Source of the DNA: Bryum argenteum | Lineage: Eukaryota > Streptophyta > Bryopsida > Bryales > Bryaceae | DNA length: 64,000 nt | NCBI GenBank assembly: GCA_037043015.1 | Contig: CM073321.1 | Span: 28,881,010-28,945,009, forward strand | Reading direction: 5' to 3' | Part shown: positions 54,534 to 64,000 of the stretch, in pieces | Position numbering within the stretch: position 1 is the first letter of the stretch | Layout of the letters: the number at the start of each line of letters is the position of its first letter | Program-made: the position numbers and the translations under genes | The notes under the pieces: generated by a model | What the model saw: only the letters and a program-made list of their open reading frames with translations | Databases searched by the model: none | Told to the model about the DNA's origin: nothing

Positions 54534-55115
54534 GGTTATGGGCCCACTACTCTTGTAGTGAGGTTGAGTTGGAATACATTTGGAGGCTTGGGGAGGTCTT
54601 GGAGGTGTTGCAAGCACATGTTGGGCTGATTTGCACTACTAGGAGGTCCTTATAGCTTTGGAGGTGCATTTGGAGTCATGTGGAGGTGTTTGCAACCATT
54701 TGGAGGTGTTTTGAAGCGATTTGGAGCATTTGGAGTCAATTGGAGTAGTTTTTGAGCTTTGGAGTGCTAATTGTGAGTTACTTGAGTGATTTGAAGGTCT
54801 AGAAGCTTTGTTGACATAGATTGAGGGCTGATCTAGTGTAGAGAGTGCACAAGGGCTCATTTGGAAGCATTGAGGGCTGATTTGAGTGCTTAGAGGTGCA
54901 AATACACCTTGTGTGTGTATTAGACATCTAGATCTAGCATTTGGAGGTCAAATAGCTTGAGTGTGATCTGATTTGAGTGGGAGCAAGTGCATCTTGCTTG
55001 TTTGAGCGTTAGAGAGGCCTATATGGTGCTTTGTTTGTTCACAAGTGTGTTTGAGGGGGCTGATTTGAGTGATTGGAAGCTAGTTTTGAGTGATTAAGTG
55101 TTGTAAGGGCAGCGT

Positions 55116-58100
55116 ATGCGCATAGCCATGGGCAATTTGGTGAATGAGAAATGGCCAAGGTTGTGTTACGTTTGTGGCAAGCCGAGACACATTGCAAGGA
55201 ATTGCTTCCGAAACAAGGAGAAGGAGAAGAAGAGCGCCATTGATGCAAGTAAAGAGGAGATAGAGAAGGAGCACGCCTTTGCTAATGGAGATGGAGATGA
55301 CAACACCATGGCCAAGTGGATCATGGATTCGGGAGCAACCAAACACATGTCACCACCACGAAATGTGCACTTGGGAGATGATAGCATTGTACATGCGGTT
55401 GGAGTTGGCACCATTGTTGAGGAGGTGATGGTGATGGGAGTGAAGTACAAGATCAACATAAACGAGGTTCTTCTTCACATCCCAAAGTTAAAGCGAAACT
55501 TGCTATCCGATTCCAAGCTTGCTCGAAATGGTTTAAAGATCCACTTTTATGATGATGCATGCATTGTGAGGGCCGCCAATAGGAAGGTGATTGCAAGATT
55601 GCCTAGAGTAGGGAGTTTGTATGAAATGCCCTTCTCCATGCATGAAATGGCCAATGTAGCACACCAAATGCCACAATCAGCGTCTTTGGAACTATGGCAT
55701 AGACGCCTTGGGCATTTGAATGTGAAGAGTGTCAAGGCCCTTGAAAACATGGTGAATGGCATGCAAATCAAGGATGGTGCATCAAATTCAGCGGTTTGTG
55801 AAGGGTGCATTGAAGGCAAGCTTTCTAGGACTCCATTTCCAAATGAGGGAGGTCAGCGAGCAAGCAAGCCATTGGAGTTAGTGCATTCGGATGTTTGTGG
55901 TCCATTTAAGACCATTTCAATGGGCGGTAGCTCGTACTTTGTGACTTTCATTGATGATTTCTCTAGGAAGGTGTGGGTGTATGTGTTGAAGTCCAAGGGA
56001 GAGGTGTTTGCCAAGTTTGTGGAGTTCAAGGCGCTTGTGGAGAAGCAATCGGAGCACAAGATCAAGGCGTTTCGATCGGACAATGGAGGAGAGTTTACTT
56101 CTAAGGCCTTTGAGCGCTTCTTGCAAGCTCATGGCATTCAAAGGCAACTATCAACACCCTACACACCACAACAAAATGGAGTGGCGGAGAGAGCAAATCG
56201 CACCATCGTGGAGATGGCAAGGAGCATGCTACACCACCAAAACCTCAACAAGAACCTTTGGGCGGAAGCGGTGGTTACAGCGGTGTACACACGCAATAGG
56301 TGCCCAACAAGTGCACTTGTTGGTAAGACACCCGAAGAGGCATGGAGTGGTAAGAGGCCCTTTGTGTCACACATGCGTGTGTTTGGGTGTATTGCTTATG
56401 CAAAGGTGCCGGATGAGAAGAGGACTAAACTTGATGCAAAGGGCACAAAGTGTGTGTTTCTTGGCTATTGTGAAGGCACCAAGGCCTACAGGTTGATGTG
56501 TTTGGAGACCAAGAAGATCCTCAAGTGTCGTGATGTGGTGTTTGCGGAAGAGGCTACTTGTGGAGATGCAAATGTGGAGATGCATCCAAGTGGGAGTTTA
56601 GAGCCACCTACGGTGATTTTGGTGGATGCACCTCCAATTTCAGCACCCGTTGAAGAAGAAGAGCCTCAAGGTGTGCAAGGGCTAGAAGAAATACAAGAGG
56701 AGGAAGTGGTGGAAGAGAGGCAACCACGACATGAGGAGATTGGAGAGGGGCAGCGAAGATACCCAACAAGGGAGAGGAGGCCGCTTGGTGAGTGGTGGTT
56801 GAATCACATTCTTCCACCACCTAGTGAGGTAGAACATGCAAATGTTGCTTGTTTTGATGATCCTTTGAATGTGGGTGATGCTTTGCAAAGTGCGGATGCA
56901 ATCAAGTGGGAGTTGGCCATGCAAGAGGAGTATGCATCTCTAATGGCCAATGGCACGTGGGAATTGGCCCCATTGCCAAAGGGCCGCAAAAGTGTTGGTT
57001 GTAAGTGGGTGTTTAGGACCAAGAGGGATGCACAAGGCAACGTGGTGCGCTACAAGGCACGTTTGGTGGCAAGGGGCTTCTCTCAAGTGGAGGGTGTTGA
57101 TTTCCATGAGACCTTTGCGCCGGTGGCCAAGTTTACCACCATTCGATGCTTGTTGGCGATTGGGGCAGCCATGGACTTGGAGATTCACCAAATGGATGTT
57201 AAGACGGCGTTCTTGAATGGTGAATTGGAGGAGGATATCTACATGGACCAGCCCCTTGGTTTTGTCAAGGAGGGCACCAAACACCTCGTTTGCAAGCTCA
57301 AGAAATCGTTGTATGGGCTAAAGCAATCACCAAGGGCGTGGTACCAAAGGATTGACATGTTTTTCACAAAAGAAGGCTTTTCTAGAAGCCATGCGGATCA
57401 CTCCTTGTATGTGAAGCAAACAAGAGAGTCGTTGTTGATTGTGATCATCTATGTTGATGATTTGATTATCTTGGCTAGTGATGATGCGGTTTTGAAGTGG
57501 TTGAAGGCCAAACTTGAGGAGGAGTTTGAAATGAGTGATCTTGGGCCTTTGGAGTTTTGCCTGGGTGTTGCGTTTGAGAGGAATCGCAGCGCACGCACCA
57601 TCACCATGAGCCAAAGCAAGTACATTGAAGAGGTGCTAAAGCGGTTCAAGATGGAGGAGTGCAAGCCTATTGGAACTCCTCTTGATGTGAAGGGGTCGTT
57701 GTTGAAGCTTTCGGATGAGGAGTTCAAGGAGGTTGAAGAAGAGATGAAGGCCATTCCATACAAGGCAGCGGTGGGGTCGTTGATGTATGCAATGGTGGCC
57801 ACAAGGGCTGACCTTGCATTTCCGGTGAGCATGGTGAGCCAATTCATGGCAAAGGCTGGTCCTCAACATTGGATGGCGGTAAAACGCATCTTGAGGTACT
57901 TGAAAGGCACCATTGACTACAAATTGTGCCTTGGTGGTAAGGACATTGAGTTGAGAGGATACTGCGATGCGGATTGGGCGGGTGATGTGAATGAGCGCCG
58001 GTCCACTACGGGGTATGTGTTCTTTGTAGGAGAAGGTGCAATCTCGTGGAATTGCAAGAGGCAACCCACGATAGCGGTGTCTACTACAGAGGCGGAGTAC

Positions 58101-58448
58101 ATGGCAACAAGCCATTGCTTGAAGGAGGCATTGTGGTTGCGGCAACTATTGGAGGATGTTGGGTTGGTGCAAAGTGGAGCCACGAGGATCATGTGCGACA
58201 ACCAAGGGTGTATTGCACTTGCCAAGGACCCCAAGCACCACTCACGTACAAAGCACATTGATGTGCAACACCATTTCATTCGAGAGAAGTTGGAGGATGG
58301 AGAGGTGAGCTTGTGGTATTGTCCAACGGAGGAGATGGTGGCTGATGTGTTGACCAAGGCGCTTGCTAAGATGAGGCACGAGAAGCTAACAAAGGCGATG
58401 GGATTGCGAGGTGGTAACTACTCGCAAAGTGGGAGTGTTGAAGATTAG
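55116..58448 (+). CDS. Family B polyprotein lacking the gag capsid (1110 aa), pol intact
   Basis: The ATG at 55116 (MRIAMGNL) is followed at once by the knuckle CYVCGKPRHIARNC, so about 600 bp of gag is missing. Protease has MDSGATKHM (Asp71). The HHCC finger is H195, H200, C228, C231. Integrase has D259, D322 and E358. RT spans about 620-860 with YVDD at 779-782. RNase H spans about 945-1085 (CDADWAG, STTEAEY, CDNQG). It ends GSVED inside the LTR. A few protease residues between the active site and VHLGDD are also missing compared with 38500. All pol enzymes are open and could act with Gag from another family B copy. Whether translation starts at this ATG is an inference. Confidence 0.94.
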   Translation: MRIAMGNLVNEKWPRLCYVCGKPRHIARNCFRNKEKEKKSAIDASKEEIEKEHAFANGDGDDNTMAKWIMDSGATKHMSPPRNVHLGDDSIVHAVGVGTIVEEVMVMGVKYKININEVLLHIPKLKRNLLSDSKLARNGLKIHFYDDACIVRAANRKVIARLPRVGSLYEMPFSMHEMANVAHQMPQSASLELWHRRLGHLNVKSVKALENMVNGMQIKDGASNSAVCEGCIEGKLSRTPFPNEGGQRASKPLELVHSDVCGPFKTISMGGSSYFVTFIDDFSRKVWVYVLKSKGEVFAKFVEFKALVEKQSEHKIKAFRSDNGGEFTSKAFERFLQAHGIQRQLSTPYTPQQNGVAERANRTIVEMARSMLHHQNLNKNLWAEAVVTAVYTRNRCPTSALVGKTPEEAWSGKRPFVSHMRVFGCIAYAKVPDEKRTKLDAKGTKCVFLGYCEGTKAYRLMCLETKKILKCRDVVFAEEATCGDANVEMHPSGSLEPPTVILVDAPPISAPVEEEEPQGVQGLEEIQEEEVVEERQPRHEEIGEGQRRYPTRERRPLGEWWLNHILPPPSEVEHANVACFDDPLNVGDALQSADAIKWELAMQEEYASLMANGTWELAPLPKGRKSVGCKWVFRTKRDAQGNVVRYKARLVARGFSQVEGVDFHETFAPVAKFTTIRCLLAIGAAMDLEIHQMDVKTAFLNGELEEDIYMDQPLGFVKEGTKHLVCKLKKSLYGLKQSPRAWYQRIDMFFTKEGFSRSHADHSLYVKQTRESLLIVIIYVDDLIILASDDAVLKWLKAKLEEEFEMSDLGPLEFCLGVAFERNRSARTITMSQSKYIEEVLKRFKMEECKPIGTPLDVKGSLLKLSDEEFKEVEEEMKAIPYKAAVGSLMYAMVATRADLAFPVSMVSQFMAKAGPQHWMAVKRILRYLKGTIDYKLCLGGKDIELRGYCDADWAGDVNERRSTTGYVFFVGEGAISWNCKRQPTIAVSTTEAEYMATSHCLKEALWLRQLLEDVGLVQSGATRIMCDNQGCIALAKDPKHHSRTKHIDVQHHFIREKLEDGEVSLWYCPTEEMVADVLTKALAKMRHEKLTKAMGLRGGNYSQSGSVED

Positions 58449-58745
58449 ATTGCTCGTAGTTATAAGAGCATCTAATAGTTATTAGAGTGTATTTATGTGA
58501 GGTATAGAGGCTAGGTCTTAGTCCTCTAGAGTGTGTGAAGAGGGCTGGTCCTAAGAGCCTTAGAGAGTGGAGAGAGGCCTTAGCCTCTCGGTTATCCCAT
58601 ATTGATTGTAGCACCATGTGCCTACCTATGGATATATAAGCAAGGGCTTGGAATGAGTATGCATCTCATTCAAGCATTCATTGCTCTACTTCTTTGTAAG
58701 CTTTGATTGTTTGTATTCCTTCTCTCTCTCTATTGAGCTTCAATA
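58436..58745 (+). repeat. LTR-B, right end of the 17.5-kb block
   Basis: 310 bp; TATATAAG at 58633-58640; followed by TSD AAGAC at 58746-58750. Confidence 0.92.
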
Positions 58746-58750
58746 AAGAC

Positions 58751-59091
58751 CAGCCCACTTTGTTGACTTTAGGAGGCGAGTAAGTGGTGGCAAAGACTAA
58801 AGGGGCACACATGAGGGCTGAACCATGTGGGCATTGGAGGCATTTGGAAAATGTTTGCAACCATTTGAATGCACTTTGAGGAATTTGCCAATATTTGGAA
58901 GTATAAGTAAAGGCATTTGGGGCTTTGAAGGCAATATCTCATTTGGCAATATGTGCAACTTGTTTGTAAGCTTTGAGTGTGTTTGGAGCTTTGGAGGTCT
59001 CTCTTCCATCTATTGAATCTGGATTCGAGGCATTTGGTTATTTGGCCCATTTTGGAGGTGTTTGAGGTTGAGTTTGAATACTTTTGGAGGC
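58751..59091 (+). repeat. LTR-C, right part, progressively corrupted
   Basis: Continues the LTR-C begun at 41116. It is clean to about 58812, then broken by short words typical of the family B leader (CATTGGAGGCATTTGG, TTTGCAACCATTTG). Confidence 0.65.
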
Positions 59092-59351
59092 TATTGAGAT
59101 TTTGAAGGGAAAAACTTTACTTAGATGGTATTTGGATAACATCATTTTGGAGGTGTTTGGGGTCTGAATACATTGGAGGATTGAAGCCTCTCTTGTTTTA
59201 GTTAGAGTGGGATAACTCACCACTATGGGCTGCCTTTGAGCATTTGACTATGTGCAACACCTAATGGAGTCTGATTTGAGCACTAAGCGTGTGTGTTCTA
59301 CTCACAAAACTGATTTGAGCTATCTACTCCATTAGGACATGTTTCTCAACA
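59092..59351 (-). repeat. LTR-A, corrupted
   Basis: Recognisable from TATTGAGATT to GTTTCTCAACA but longer than 245 bp because of inserted leader-like words. Confidence 0.65.
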
Positions 59352-61250
59352 CTCCCACTTTGATTTGTGGGCAAAGGATCTAAGCCCCATCTTCTCAATC
59401 AAGATCAAGTGTTGTGACTTTCCAAGGGCACTTGTTAGCTCATCAGCAACCATAGCTTGGGTGGCACATGCTTTGAGCTCAATCACTACATCCTCCACTT
59501 CCTCAAGCCTAATAAAATGATGTTGCACATCAATATGCTTGGTTTGATTTGAGTGGTGTGTAGTGGATTTGCTTGTTTGAGTGTTGGAGGGCAATAGCTC
59601 ATTGTTGTCACACAAAACTTGTGTGCCGCCTTGTTTTGAATAAAGCCAACATCAGTGCTTGGTAAGAGTTGCCTCAACTTTGCCATGGCTTCCTTGGTAC
59701 ATTGGCTCAAAGCCATGTATTCAGCCTCCGTTGTAGAGAACTGCTATGGTGGGTTGACTCTTAGAGTTCCAAGGCACGAAATGGCACCCACTCTCAGCAT
59801 AAAAACATAACCAAAGGAGGTGGATCTCCTATCTCCTTCATCACCGCCCAATTTGGTGGATCACAATAGCCACGTAGCAACAAATTTGCACCTCCAAGTT
59901 GCAACTCTAGCTTAAGTGTACCTTGGAGGTACCTCATCACCCTCTTTGACAACATCCTCTTCAATGCATTGGGCCATAAAGATGGAAGATGTGTTGACTC
60001 ACAACACTGAGATTGAAGGGCCAAATCAGGCCTTGTAGCCACCATGGCATACATGAGGCACCCAATAGAGGGTGATATTGAGATTGAAGGCAAAGCATTA
60101 CTTGCCATTTGGATGACTTCACCTCTTCAAAATCAGCCTCCGTGTCTCTTGGGCAACTTCACATGAGTGTCACCACTGGTGTACCTATGGCCTTGCAATC
60201 CTCCATCTTGAACCTCTTGAGAAACTCCTCAATGTACTTGTGTTGACTCATGGTGATGGTGCGGGCAGCCCTATCCCTCTTGAACTCCACTCCAAGGCAA
60301 TAGCTTAGCTCTCCCAAATCCAATCATCTCATACTCCTCCTTGAGGATAGCCTTCACCTCCAACATCTTGGTCATGCTACTTGCAAGGATTATCAAATCA
60401 TCAACATACAACACAAATGATGTTGCAAACTCACTACTTTGCATGATATACAAAGAGTGGTCAGCGTAATAGCTCTTTGGAAGCCTTTCACAACACAAAC
60501 ATGGCATCAATATCTTGATACCATGCCCTCCCGGATTGCTTCAAACCGGGGCTGCCTTCTTCAACTTGCACTTGAGATGCTCCTTGCCTTGTTGCTATGG
60601 TGGGTTGCCTTTAGGGTTGATCCATGTAGATGACCTCCTCCAACTTGGGGTTGAGGAAGGCGGTCTTCACATCCATGTTGTGCATCTCAAGGTCCATGGC
60701 TGCCCAATGCTCACAACACACAAATCGTGTTGAATTTTGCAACTCTAGGGCAAATGTCTCATTGAAATCCACCCCATCCACTTGGGTGAACCCGCGTGCA
60801 ACCAGCCTTGCTTTATACCTCACCACATGCCCCAAAGCATCCCTTTTGGTGGAAAAACCCACTTACAACCCACACTTGATCTATTGGGAGGAAGGGGTGC
60901 AAATCAGCTCCCAAGTGCCCTTGTGAATGAGGGCCTTGTACTCTTCTTCCATAGCCACCTCCCACTTGCTTGCATCTTCACAATTCAGCACCTCTCCAAG
61001 TGTAGATGGGTCTCAAGAAAAGCCACATTTGCTTGATCTTCATGTGGTGGAGGAAGAATGTGGTTCATCCACCAATCCCGCAGTAGTGGCTTGAGGAGTC
61101 CTTGTGGGGTATCTTGGCTCCTCATGGGGCTTATCAAATCATCTCTTCCAAGGGCTGGTCCTTCTCTTGCTCCTTTGGATGAGCAAGAGTAGTTGATATC
61201 TTCTTTGGAAGCCTTTCTCACACCACCTCCTCAATATCTTTCCTCCATCC
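59352..61250 (-). pseudogene. Family A RNase H, RT and linker, heavily disrupted
   Basis: Minus-strand pieces of RNase H (VADELTSALGKSQH, then an [15 protein letters not shown] segment), RT (YVDDLIILASSMTK near 60400, KARLVARGFTQV near 60800) and the DWWMNHILPPP linker near 61070 follow in normal order. The frame is broken about every 100 bp by short insertions and substitutions that match other local repeats. No functional product. Confidence 0.7.
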
Positions 61251-64000
61251 CGAGATTGAAGGGAAAGACTTTACTTAGATGGTATTGGATGATTTCAGCC
61301 ATGCAAGGGCTGAATACAAGTAGATGAAGCCTCCTCTACTTATCTCCTAACCATGTGGGATAACTCACCACTATGGGCTGCCTTTGACTACAAGCAACAC
61401 CTAATGGAGTGTATGAACTAACTAAGTGCATAGTTCTACTCCTATCCACGCCTCCACTTACACTATCTACTTCAATAGGTACATGTTTCTCAACACTCCC
61501 ACTTTCCCTTTTGGGCAAACCACCAAACCCCTTTTTCTCAATCAACATCAAGACTTTCCAAGCGCAATAGTTAGGACATCACCAACCGTAGCTACCTCCC
61601 ACTTGCTTGAATCTTCACAAATCATCAAGTGTCGATGGGATTCCAAGAGAAGCCACATTCGCTTGATCTTCATGTCGGGGAGGAAGAATATGGTTCATCC
61701 ACCAATCCCCAAGTGGCTTGCGAGTCCTTGTGGGGTATCTTGGCTCCTCTAAGGGCTGCTCCCATGGCTCCTCCATAGGCTGGTCCTTCTCGTGCTCTCT
61801 TGGTGAGCAAATAGTTGATGTCTCCTTCCGCTGCGGTAACACCACCTCCTCCTTGGGTTCCTCCAAATCTTCTTCATCTTCATCTCCCACTTCTTCAATG
61901 TCAACTCTTGGAGTTGAGCCCACACTTTGGGCTGGTCCTCCACTTCTCCCACTTGGGCTCACCTCCAAGTGCTTAAATTCAGCGCCTCCATCTTCCAAGA
62001 ACGTTACATCTCTACACTTGATAATGGCCTTGGTGTCCACACGCATCAGCCTATAGGCCTTCGTTCCCTCACAATACCCAAGAAGAAGACACTTGATGGC
62101 CTTGGCATCCAACTTGGTCCTCTTTGCATTTGGAACCAACGCATACGCAATGCAACCAAAAACACGCATATGGGACACATGGGGCCTCACTCCACTCCAA
62201 GCCTCTTGAGGTGTCTTGCTTACCAATGCTTGGGTGGGGCAGCGGTTCCTCGTATACACCGCATTGCTGACGGCCTCTCCCCATAGCTCATACTTGAGCC
62301 CTTGGCCATGAATCATGGCCCTTGCCATCTCCACAATGGTGCGGTTTGCACGCTCCGCAACACCATTTTGTTGAGGCGTGTAAGGGGCTGATGTGTGGTG
62401 CTCAATGCCATGGGCTTTGAGGAAGTTCTCAAATGCCTTGGAGACATACTCCCCATTATCCGACCGCAGCACCTTCACCTTGCAATCAGATTGCGCCTCC
62501 ACAAGCGCCTTCCAAGTCTCAAAACGCCCAAACACCTCACTCTTGCACTTCAGCATATACACCCATATTTTGCGTGAGAAATCATCTATAAAGGTGACAA
62601 AATACCTTGCTCCTCCAATGGAAGTGGTCTTCATTGGCCCGCACACGTCCGAATGCACCAACTCCAATTTCTTGGTGGCCCTTGTTGCTCCATGCTTGGG
62701 GAAGGGCTGCCTTGCTTGCTTGCCCTCAATGCACCCCTTGCAAGCCAAGGAACTCCAATCGTGCTTGCAAGAAGAGAGGTTCAGCCCCTTCACAATGTGT
62801 TGGAGGCCCTTCAAGCTCTTCAAATTCAAGTGCCCAAGCCTCCTATGCCAAAGCTCCACAAGCTCATCATGGGCTGATCCTTGAGCCACACAAGCAAATG
62901 AACTCCCATTCACCTTGGTGAATTTGAGTAGATACAATTTGCCCTCACGAGGGGCTGATGCAATCAAAAGCCCACTTGGTGATCTCACAACACACCCTAC
63001 ATTGTTGAATTGAACCTTTGAACCTCCCAAAGCCAATTTGCTTACAAAGCAAGTTGGCATGCAACTTAGGCACATGGAGCACCTCACGAATGGTGATCCT
63101 CTTGGGCTGCCCCTTGTGTTGCCCCTCCACATGCACCTCCCCTATGCCAATGGCCTCCACCATGCCATTGTCTCCCATGTAAATCTTCTTCCCGACAACG
63201 GGTTGATAGGTATGAAAGGCATCTCGATGGCTGGTCATGTGTTGTGTGGCACCGAATCCACAATCCAAGTAAACATGTCCGCCTTCTCTCCTCCTCCATG
63301 TGTAGAAAAGGCGAAATCATCTCCATCCTCCACTTTGGAGACTTGATGTGCACTCTCCTTGCCTTGGGCTTGGTTGGCCCTACAAAATCGAGCAATGTGG
63401 CCAAGTTTGCCACACTTGTAGCATGTTCTTGTCTCCTTCCAATCCTTGCTATTGCCTCCTTTGCAAATCTTGACACAAGCGCTGATCCCTCTCCTTGGGG
63501 CTCATTCTCCTTGCGCTTGGTCACCTCATGCATCAAACGGGCTGTAACAAACTCCAAGGTCAGCTCCTTCATTGGCCTTGTCTCCAAAGCGGTGATGAGG
63601 AACTCAAAGGAGGGTGGTAAGCTCTCCAACAATGTCATGACCACATCTCCTTCCGTGACGGGTGCGTCCAAGCAAGCCAACTCATGCGCCAATGCTTTGA
63701 TCTTGTTGACATGATCCAACAAGTCATCCTCCTCTTGCATCTTGGTAGTGAAGAAGCGGCGCCGTAGAAATAGGATGTTGGAGAGACTCTTGGTCTCATG
63801 GATGTTGCAAAGGGTTGTCCACGCTTCCGCTGGTGTTTTGCAATGGCGGATGTGTGCTATTTGCTGATCCGCAAGATTTGTCACAATGAGCGCAAAAGCC
63901 ATCTTCTCCCGCCTCTCAAACGCCTTCTTGGTCTTGAGATCCGCATCAGCACTTGGAGGCTCCTCACCCCCATCAGCCACATCCCACAAGTCCTTCTCCG
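61251..64000 (-). mobile_element. Family A RT-less element, running off the window
   Basis: LTR-A at 61251-61495 (start damaged), then the end of RNase H fused to KWEVA by the shared deletion junction, then linker, integrase, protease and gag up to the window edge. The 5' LTR and leader are outside. Confidence 0.85.
61620..64000 (-). pseudogene. Family A gag-protease-integrase, RT-less, incomplete
   Basis: Gag from about residue 37 (LWDVADGGEEPP) is open to about 63460. The knuckle and protease lie across frame changes near 63460, 63260 and 63050. Integrase is then open for about 500 codons with WHRRLGHLN, CKGC, HSD, SDNGE (one Gly of the usual SDNGGE lost by a 3-bp deletion near 62455) and NGVAERANRT. 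It ends after the linker, without RT. Confidence 0.88.

Larger units (their letters stand above)
54224..58745 (+). mobile_element. Family B element with deleted gag but intact pol
   Basis: LTRs at 54224-54533 and 58436-58745 (310 bp) read identically; primer site GGTTATGGGCCCAC at 54534; leader to 55115; one open ORF; polypurine tract AAAGTGGGAG before the 3' LTR. The right flank has AAGAC, which pairs with 41248-41252 and not with the bases left of 54224, so its left end is a recombined joint. Confidence 0.9.

Noticed and set aside
59352..61250. Very old, fast-evolving copia family as explanation of the disrupted region
   Set aside because: Between the inserted words the sequence is nearly identical to young copies, which does not fit age.
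1..64000. Host protein-coding genes, tRNA or rRNA genes
   Set aside because: Every substantial ORF belongs to a retrotransposon or its leader, apart from the unknown ORF at 6495-11155; the tRNA-like matches are primer sites only.

Overview
The window is a stack of LTR retrotransposons with no host gene, tRNA or rRNA that I can recognise. At least four families are nested in, fused to or truncated by one another: three closely related Ty1/copia groups (called here A, B and C by their LTRs of about 245, 310 and 390 bp), one chromodomain Ty3/gypsy element (LTR about 1.3 kb) and one older Ty3/gypsy element of non-chromovirus (Tat/Athila-like) type. The families, the initiator-tRNA-Met primer sites and the lack of bacterial gene organisation indicate a repeat-rich nuclear genome of a plant or streptophyte alga. 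The species cannot be fixed from the sequence.

Layout. 1-529: end of an LTR, cut by the window. 530-11691: decayed minus-strand Ty3/gypsy element (integrase, RNase H, RT, protease, gag, then a primer site at about 5464-5482). Upstream of the primer site lies a separate coiled-coil ORF with its own TATA box, split by a rearranged family A element (7765-10517, TSD ACTCC). 11692-13626: fragments, including a 904-bp TRIM-like family C element (TSD AAGGG). 13627-19085: the only element with a full-length open polyprotein (family A, 1356 aa, LTRs differing at about 3 of 246 positions). 19086-22665: a mosaic of A, B and C pieces. 22671-36328: chromovirus inserted in a family A RT gene (TSD CAGCC), itself carrying a family A insertion (26882-32477, TSD GAATT). 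36469-41115: head-to-head family B chimera. 41253-58745: 17.5-kb block bounded by family B LTRs and TSD AAGAC inside a family C LTR; it holds a B/C hybrid, a three-LTR family A array and a family B element that has lost most of gag but keeps an open 1110-aa pol. 58751-61530: region where two sequences look interleaved word by word, probably a consensus artefact. 61251-64000: RT-less family A element running off the window.

The parts work together as a parasite community. The intact family A element encodes Gag, protease, integrase, RT and RNase H, and could supply RT to a family A lineage that shares one RT/RNase H deletion junction. The gag-deficient family B element keeps the enzymes that a nearby gag-protease-only B copy lacks. 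Many junctions (inverted blocks, mixed LTR pairs, a copied LTR/flank junction) look like template switching during reverse transcription. Base-level identity statements come from reading the sequence by eye, not from alignment software.
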